Shown piece after piece: positions 57,246-64,000 of a DNA stretch of 64,000 nt. The position numbers and the translations under genes are program-made. Below the pieces are notes generated by a model. It saw nothing but the letters and a program-made list of their open reading frames with translations. It made no database searches and had not been told where the DNA came from. The stretch spans positions 868,001 through 932,000 of the forward strand of contig NC_068938.1 of NCBI RefSeq assembly GCF_016801865.2, written 5' to 3'. The DNA comes from Culex pipiens pallens (taxonomy: Eukaryota > Arthropoda > Insecta > Diptera > Culicidae). Each line of letters starts with the position of its first letter. Positions within the stretch are counted from its first letter, which is position 1.

Positions 57246-59700
57246 GGAAACATAAATAAATTCAATTTGAGTATTGAGTATTAGGTATGAATTAAGTATT
57301 AAGTCTACCTCTGTTTATTTTTAAAAACAAAAAAATAAATGGAAGTGCGGAGTTACATAAGATTTTCAATGTGGTTCTCAGTAGTAAAAAGTTGGTCAAA
57401 ATCAATATTTTTTTCGAATATGTCAAAATGTACGGAGTATCTTTTTTGATTGAACCGCTACAGCCAAATTTGATTGATGATTTGTTTCAGTGAGTTTTGT
57501 TTTAGATAACCTATTTATTTTTGTTAGCTTAAAGCTTATGACAAACAGCTAATTTCAGCTAATTTAAACGACAAATTGCAAAAGAATCATACATGAATAC
57601 GAATTCCTAATAAAGAGGTCCCTTTTACTAATGAATTTTTAGCACTTTCTTCATTACTGCTTGTATTACAATACATATCTAGATTTTTTTTCGAAAAGGT
57701 CCTTTAAACATATGAAAGACAATAGGACCTTTTTTAAAAAAAAACTCTAGATGTAAAAGAAAAACAAATCTTGTATGATTTTGTCTGATGTATAGATAAC
57801 TTAAGGCGTTCACATATAAAGAATGATAATTTTAGTTTTTTTTAAGTGATCAAAATAAAATTATTTCAACACATATTGTTTGCCTTGTTTTAATTATGGG
57901 TTTGTGTTTCGAATCATTTCAAAATATTTTAAATATTTTTTGTAAATTGTACAAAAAACGTTAGTTGCATACTTCTTTTCCACGCCTATTTTTTATTTAA
58001 TTAGATTCATTACAATAATTATAATTCTAAATTTCTTAACGAATATTACAATTTTTCTTAAAAATTTGGCAGCACAAAAATGATTCAAAAAAAAATAGAA
58101 TTAGTTTTTAATACAATAGATATTTAAAAAGAAATTTTTGCTCACAGAAGAATCCAATGAAGATAAACTTAAAAACAGAAAAAAAAATAAAGCGTTTCTA
58201 GTTGTCTGAAAGGGCACATGACATTAGTTTTGATTATTTTTTTTTAATATTTAACATGAAATAGCAAAATCGCTATAGAAGTAAAATAATTCAATTTATA
58301 TATAACATAAAATCTTCATTTTATACATATTTCAATACCATTTCACCATCAAATCTTTTTAATTCATGGTTTATTAATGGTACACAAAAATATCAAATCT
58401 GGAGGAATTTCTTGTAATAAAGCTCAACTGTTAACAAAATAAATCCAGAATATGCTGGACAAAAATTAAAACACAGGATAAAATAAAATAAATTGTAGGT
58501 ATTGGAGGATGAATTAAACTCACAAAAAATGGAACTATAGGACTATAGGCTAGCGGCATACATAAGATTAATTAAAACATTAATTGCAATTTAAGTGCTT
58601 TTCAATTCAGTTTTAATTAAAATACACAAAAAATAAGAACATGAAACTTTTATTTAAAAAACACTTTGGCAATATTAATATGAAGTTTAATATCTAACAT
58701 ATTTTTATTTATTTTAATATGCAACAATCGTCTCTCCATGCATTTAAATTTATGGGACCGTTAAGGGAAAGATTGAGCGAAAATATCAAACAAAAGATTA
58801 ATCGATTTTGCAAGAAGATTAGAGTATGGATTCATCACTGTTTGTATCAAAACGACTGCATTTTTTTTGTTTATCGAGTTTATCGAGGAGAAAAACGACA
58901 ATAAAGTGTTAACTTTTACATGTTAACAAAAAAAATCATTTTATTTATGATAACACATACAGCCCAGACTCGACTGATCCAAGTTTTACTTTTATGAAGT
59001 TGTACAGATTTACTTGTGATAAACAAATAAACAAACACAATATTAAAAAAAAACATTTTATCATCTTTTTTAATATTTTTAAGAATTCATCTTTTAACTA
59101 ACTTATTGTTCCACAATTTTCAGCATGAGTTACTTCACAAAATTTAGAGTTAGGTTTAATTTTTTTTATGTTTCTGAACATAATGTTTGAAATGCCTAAA
59201 GGGTACATATTTATAAACATTCTTACACACGTTACATTTTTCCAGATCACTTCAGATGATTTTGGGGCATAAATGAGCTCAACGACTTAAATTTTTTTAA
59301 CGTGATTTGATTTTCCATAATAAACAAATTGCGAAGGTTTAGGAGATTTTGGTGTGGACCGTATTTTACAGTTTTTAATGTTTACATTACAGATTTATTA
59401 ACCATTTAAGTATCACTTGGGTTTTTAATATTCAATAATTTCCATATCTTGGCTCAAACTAAACCAATTTTAGTTCTTTTGGGTTCGTTCGCTCAGTAAT
59501 TTAACACCGAACACGATGCCTCAAAACCTAGATTCCGGTTTCCTGGCTGGAGATATTCTGGATTCTCCAGGGCCAGATTTGAGCTAGCCTGGTGATTTTC
59601 TGATCACAAAATCATTCAAAAAATTTGTTAGTGATGAACTATTGAAATATTTTACCATCGACAATATTATATTTTGGTTAACTGTTTCATTATATTATTT
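57246..59700. other. AT-rich interior, no gene seen
   Basis: This stretch is extremely AT-rich with homopolymer runs. A CAGCCCAGACTCGACTGATCC remnant sits near 58961. No coding exon is supported. Confidence 0.4.
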
Positions 59701-59708
59701 TTTAATTT

Positions 59709-60145
59709 AGGCCGTTGCAAATATTTTTGAAGTTTATGTCGCTCGACTCTGACCAAAGTCGAGGGGGGGGGGGGGGAGCAAAAAAAAATATATAAAAAGA
59801 TTAAAAATTGAATTAACGAGCCATGGTTTAAACATTTGAATAAAAAAAGTGTTTTAAAATGCATTATACTATACACCTGTCCAGTAGTTTTGCAATCATT
59901 AGTTTCCAAAATATCTAAATATTGACGAAAATTTTATTTTTCGCGAAAAAAAAAGTTTTTTGCGGTGCTGTGCATATAAATTCAAAATATTTTCAATCCA
60001 GCCCTAACATGATTGTTTTCAGTTGATTTAATTTTTATTTTCATTGAAATTTTGAAGTTTTTTAAAACTATTTTTTTTCCTATGATTTTTTTTGACAAAT
60101 TTTGAAGGAGGGGCGACATAAACTTTGAAAAATATTTTCAACGGC
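59709..60145. mobile_element. inverted-repeat element with GCCGTTGCAAATATTT ends, G-run inside
   Basis: GCCGTTGCAAATATTTTTGA at the left is mirrored at the right end by an inverse copy over about 33 bp, including the GACATAAACTT word. A run of about 15 G (59761-59776) lies close to the left end. The relative at 32157 has a C-run at the same place. Confidence 0.75.
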
Positions 60146-60357
60146 TTTACAAGAAAATTAAAAATGTAAAACATCGATTTATTTCGTTAACCCTCTAACG
60201 CCCAGAGCTGTTTGCTTATCGTAAAAAAAGTAAATGGTAAAATTTTGGTACAATAATGGAAATACTTTACTTTAACCCATAAACATCGAATTGGTGCAAA
60301 AAAGTTGAATTTGAAGTGGCGCACCCATAGGATAAGCAACTTTTACTAAGCAACTAT

Positions 60358-60599
60358 ATCACGCAGAAAAATATTTTGTAGAATCAGCCTGTACGAGGTT
60401 TGATTCAACAAATTTTTTGTTGAATATAATCAACGCCGATTTTGCGTTGAAACAAACCTTGGTTTTCTCAATTCCACAAAAATCTTTTGTTGTTTTGAAA
60501 AAGTTGCTTTGACGTTTAGTGTTGATTCAACAAAAATCTAGATTTTCAAATCAACAAAACGTTTTGTTAATTCAAATATGCCTTATTTTTCTGCGTGAT
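60358..60599. mobile_element. 238-bp MITE with CACGCAGAAAAATA ends
   Basis: CACGCAGAAAAATA at 60360 and its inverse ending at 60597 enclose mirrored words (GATTCAACAAA / TTTGTTGAATC). Confidence 0.8.
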
Positions 60600-62290
60600 T
60601 ACAAAAACTGATTTTCTTCAAATCGATTGGTTCAGTTGTTTGAAAATGCATCGAAATTTGTTTAAAACTACTTATTCTTTTCTGTAAGACCATATTTCTG
60701 AAGTATGAAATACAAATTCTAAAATCTCTGCACTTTCAGATTTCTTTGATTGGCTCATTCAAAACTCACAAACACCCATTTTCATCAAAATTAAGGAAGA
60801 TAATAAAAACATCGGTCTAATAACAATGTTTTGTCTTGTTTTTGAATAGTCTTAACGTTTATAAACTTTTGTTTTGATTGAAATGTTTTTTTTTTTGTAA
60901 TTTGGAAAAAGTGCTTCTGAATATTTAGTTGCTCATATGCCCAGGTGGTGCTCTGGTGCACCTAATGGAAAAGGTTGAAAAACACTCAAAATCGGTCCAA
61001 ACTCACAATGTTATTCACAGGGGTTCTTGTCCAAGGTTTGTTTCATAAAATGTCGCGTTTGGTAATTTTTACGGGCTTTTGGAAACAGTTATTATTTATA
61101 TCCCTGAAATTGGCCCATTTTTGTTTACATTTCGCACTGTAACTTTGCTTGTGCTAAACCAAATTTGATTAAATTTGGAGATATGTTAGCATACATTCTA
61201 CATGAACAACTGCAACTTGAAGCACCATGAAAAGTTGAATCAGTATATTAAAGTTCAAAATTTTGGTACTCTGAAGTAATCATGAGCGGGAGAGATTTAA
61301 CTTAGTTATTGAAATTAGTTTTAAAATTATAAACAACTTTTTTTTTAAGTTGTTGTGATATTTTTGAACTGAATCTTTAGAAATCACAAAAAATATATTG
61401 AATTGTTTTAGTTCAGCATTTTGATTCCCATTTATTTTCTTTTTTTTATCATGAATAGCGAACAATAAATTTTTGTGTGAATGAATTATAATTCAGAGAC
61501 GTATAAATATTTGAAATAAATAAGAATTTTCGTATCAATTTAGAAAATTATCGCATATGTATTTTAACTGCGAGATGCAACAAAAACTCCTTTCCACTTA
61601 TAATAAATAAAATAATTTTGAAGTTTATGTTAATAACTGACATGACCATACAAATAGTTAACATTTCATGTAAAGTGGTACAAGAAGAATAAGCCATTAA
61701 AATAGTTATGAAAAAATTGGACTTATCTGAAAATATGCTACATGGACTTTAGAGATTCAAAAACATATTTATAATTACGTGAAATCTGCTTAAACCGTTG
61801 AAACAATAATTTCCTTAGATACAATACAGCACGAAATTAGACTATCGCTAATTTTATTTTAAAATTTTGTTAAGTTATTCAAAGTATCACAAAACTAAGA
61901 ACCGTGCCCTAATTATTTATTTATAATTATTTTAAATGGCAGTTAATTTTTTTGTAAAATTTTTGTTTTCGAAACACATTGGAAAAACCCCTGAAAAGTA
62001 TTTTGATATTAGCCTAACCTTTAAATAGAAAAACACATTGAGAAATAAAATACAAAAGATATCTTGATAAAAATGTTTTAATTTTAAAAATATTGTTTGT
62101 CGTTTTATCGAAAAGGTAATCTACATTTTATTACGTTTTTTTTTCAAATTAATGGAATTTATTGCAAATAATTGTAGCTAAATAATTTGTTTTCACACAG
62201 ATTTAAGTACATAAAACATACATTAAACGTTGTTTAAGTTAAACATCATAATTTAGTTATCAAATACGAATCCATAAACCTAGTTTTACG
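60600..62290. other. AT-rich interior, no gene seen
   Basis: No element ends or exons were recognised. Confidence 0.4.
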
Positions 62291-62377
62291 TGTATTTAAG
62301 TTTGCAGATTTTTGCAGATATTTGAAAAACAAATTTGCAGATAACTCAAAATTTCATCTGGCATCCTTGGTCACCAT

Positions 62378-62791
62378 TGCAGCGTAGGCAACTCAGTCAG
62401 TCAGTCAAAGGGATCCAATAGGAATGGATCGGTTTGGGTTTAGTCCACTCTTGAAGATGGAATAATTGCTACCACTACATAGAGAAAGAGAGACGGTGAA
62501 GTTGAGCCAGGCAGTCAATCGTCGCCTAGCCAGAATAGGCAGTGGTATTAGAACGAAGTTATGATCTACCTCTTTTGGAGTATAACAACGTCATGAAAGA
62601 CAGTGATTGTATCATTGCAGTGTGAGATTTTAAGCATCGAACATTACATCGAGTGATTTACCAGTTTAAAAAAGTGCTTGCCCAAACAAGTAAGTTAAAC
62701 ACGCTTGAGACTTATCGGCTCACTTCTAAAGTGCTCGTTGAAACCCGTAGGAACAAATTTCGCTGAGCTAGACAGAATCCACCGTTTCAAA
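62378..62791 (+). promoter_or_regulatory. probable 5' UTR and promoter of the 62792 gene
   Basis: Non-repetitive sequence begins right after the hAT-like right end. Three overlapping TCAGT initiator words occur at 62395-62407. A possible 61-nt intron runs from GTAAGT at 62690 to CCCGTAG at 62750. Confidence 0.45.
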
Positions 62792-64000
62792 ATGGCCCCT
62801 GTGTGTGACAACTTGAGTATCGAAGAAACTCCCGGACCATCTAGAACTGCGTCATCACCACCATCGATTCCTTCGAGTTCTGACATGGCCGAATCCACGC
62901 ACGATTTCGTTCTGCTGAGCGACGACGAATCGATCGAGGTGCTGGACAACGAATCGGATTATGCACCGGAGGGCGCGACGGTGACGGTCACCGCTACGGC
63001 GGCGACGGTGGATCAGGAAGAATCGAAACACTCAAGTTTTATGAATGTGGAAAACGAGGACGAAAAAGAGTCCCTTAAGGAGGTGGTGCAGAAAGAGGCA
63101 GAAGTGGAAGCACAGCCGGAGGTTGACTTGCCGCATTACGCACCAACGTCGATGGCTTCCAGGTACCAGGAGGAACCGAAAACTATTCGGCACTCGAATG
63201 ACGATTACGGATGTTGCGAGGGCAATTTCGAGGAAGAACCACCGCTGGCCAGCTCTAGCCAGTTTGGGGAGCTTACGACGGAGCAGCAGTTAAATATCAA
63301 CGAGCAAAATGAGGACGTAAAGTCGGAGATTCCGCTGCCAGAAGTTATCATCACAGAAGCGGATGAAACAATCAAGTCTGAAGAAGGAATGACTGAAAGT
63401 GTGCTCTCCGGATCAACGGCCGTGGTTGAACAGCTGGAAGCTGATGATACCATCGTAGAAGGCGCTGAACAAGTCATCCCGGAAGAGCCAAAACCAGCGA
63501 CAGCAAAAATAGCTGAAATCCCAGTCATCGCCTACTTTTCTAGTTCCGATGGAAAAGAGTACGTTCGGGTGGAACAGCAGATGCCGTGGAAGGTCGACCA
63601 GCTCAACTGCGCCGCCCGGCTGGCCAACGTAGACCTGGAGATCCGACTGCACAACGAGGGTTGCCTCCTGCTCGTGGACGAGAACTTTGTTGCCAAAGTA
63701 AGGGTGCTTGACCTCGCTCCAGTAACCGATTCCACCAACTTCATTCAGGCCAAAACGATGCTCTTCTGGCAACTTCGCATTGTCCGGATCCTGCAGGACG
63801 AACTTATGGCAGACCGAGATCGCAGCCGTACTGGTCTGCTGACCAGCATCAACCGCATCCGGAACAAACCCAGCAACCATACCAACGATGCGATCCAACT
63901 GCTGGAGATCATTCAAAGCTCCGAGGATCTCGACTACCGTAGTCTGTGCGAGAAGTTGCGCGAGAACACCGTCATTTCAGCTAGTTTGAGGGAGCAAGCT
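62792..64000 (+). CDS. acidic protein, N-terminal 403 residues, unknown function (runs off window)
   Basis: An uninterrupted frame of 403 codons runs from ATG at 62792 (context CAAA ATG G) to the window end. Codon use is GC-rich and even. Residues 1 to about 250 are low-complexity and strongly acidic (for example DFVLLSDDESIEVLDNESD), rich in Ser/Thr/Glu and probably disordered. From about residue 250 (IPVIAYFSSSDGKEYVRVEQQMP) a more ordered part begins, with alternating hydrophobic residues and predicted helices (LFWQLRIVRILQDELM; LLEIIQSSEDLDYRSLCEKL). No signal peptide or membrane segment is visible, so it is probably cytosolic or nuclear. A 51-nt in-frame stretch, 63699-63749, has GTAAGG..TTCAG borders and could be a tiny intron, but it reads through. 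I do not recognise the family. Confidence 0.88.
   Translation, partial: MAPVCDNLSIEETPGPSRTASSPPSIPSSSDMAESTHDFVLLSDDESIEVLDNESDYAPEGATVTVTATAATVDQEESKHSSFMNVENEDEKESLKEVVQKEAEVEAQPEVDLPHYAPTSMASRYQEEPKTIRHSNDDYGCCEGNFEEEPPLASSSQFGELTTEQQLNINEQNEDVKSEIPLPEVIITEADETIKSEEGMTESVLSGSTAVVEQLEADDTIVEGAEQVIPEEPKPATAKIAEIPVIAYFSSSDGKEYVRVEQQMPWKVDQLNCAARLANVDLEIRLHNEGCLLLVDENFVAKVRVLDLAPVTDSTNFIQAKTMLFWQLRIVRILQDELMADRDRSRTGLLTSINRIRNKPSNHTNDAIQLLEIIQSSEDLDYRSLCEKLRENTVISASLREQA

Larger units (their letters stand above)
53849..62377. mobile_element. 8.5-kb hAT-like insertion with 8-bp TSD
   Basis: GTCACCAT is present at 53849-53856 and 62370-62377. It is immediately followed by CAGGGATGCCAGAT at the left end and preceded by the inverse of CAAGGATGCCAGAT at the right. 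Both subterminal regions repeat TTTGCAGAT and share TTTGCAGATTTTTGCAGATAT. CA..G ends with an 8-bp target duplication fit the hAT superfamily. No transposase frame is seen in the interior, which is filled with other elements (about 54060-55037, 56419-57245, 59709-60145, 60360-60597). Confidence 0.75.

Overview
The window is animal (insect) genomic DNA and most likely comes from a culicine mosquito. Culex fits best because of the Twin-like tRNA-derived SINE and the very dense load of small TA-TSD and 8-bp-TSD elements. The assignment to Culex is an inference. There are no operons, no prokaryotic signals and no CRISPR. Most of the sequence is AT-rich noncoding DNA built from nested transposable elements. 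Coding exons stand out as GC-rich islands with canonical GT-AG introns.

Layout. (1) Positions 4725-27263 (+): a seven-exon gene for a 485-residue secreted or GPI-anchored cell-adhesion protein with three Ig domains and one FN3 domain. Its 16.3-kb first intron holds a 1.5-kb 9-bp satellite, several MITEs, two SINEs and a complete small gene on the same strand (17846-18141). Its fifth intron holds a 0.7-kb 7-bp satellite. (2) Positions 27264-38690: mostly intergenic. There is a GC-richer, non-repetitive segment at about 30.1-31.4 kb and an exon-like segment at about 35.2 kb split by a SINE. (3) Positions 39101-47657: a group of tiny secreted Ala/Tyr/Ser/Pro-rich proteins of cuticular-protein type. 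One is at 39101-39395 (+) and a near-identical head-to-head pair lies at 46509-46790 (-) and 47374-47657 (+). A different small secreted protein at 39553-39838 (-) converges on the first. Two very large foldback elements lie between these genes. (4) Positions 50.5-51.4 kb (+): a GA/CT-rich probable promoter and the first coding exon of a membrane-anchored protein that continues beyond what I can trace. (5) Positions 53857-62369: an apparent 8.5-kb hAT-like insertion with an 8-bp target duplication, filled with older elements and ending just upstream of (6) the 5' end of a gene for an acidic protein (62792 to the window end, +, incomplete).

The five complete small secreted genes share one plan. 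Each has a TATA box, a TCAGT initiator about 32 bp downstream, a short leader, a first coding exon of exactly 12 nt (four codons), a 50-64 nt phase-0 intron, and a second exon starting inside the signal peptide. This suggests a common origin or a common strong, stage-specific type of expression.

The most unusual structural content is: three giant, nearly pure tandem arrays with units of 5, 9 and 7 bp; foldback elements with arms of about 300 to 640 bp; and several insertion stratigraphies that can be read to the base from target duplications (8440-9150, 13036-15362, 43002-45480, 52288-53280, 53849-62377). I found no clearly novel molecular system. The best leads are the promoter-exon syntax of the small secreted genes, the long hairpin loci, and the 8.5-kb hAT-like element abutting a gene's 5' end.
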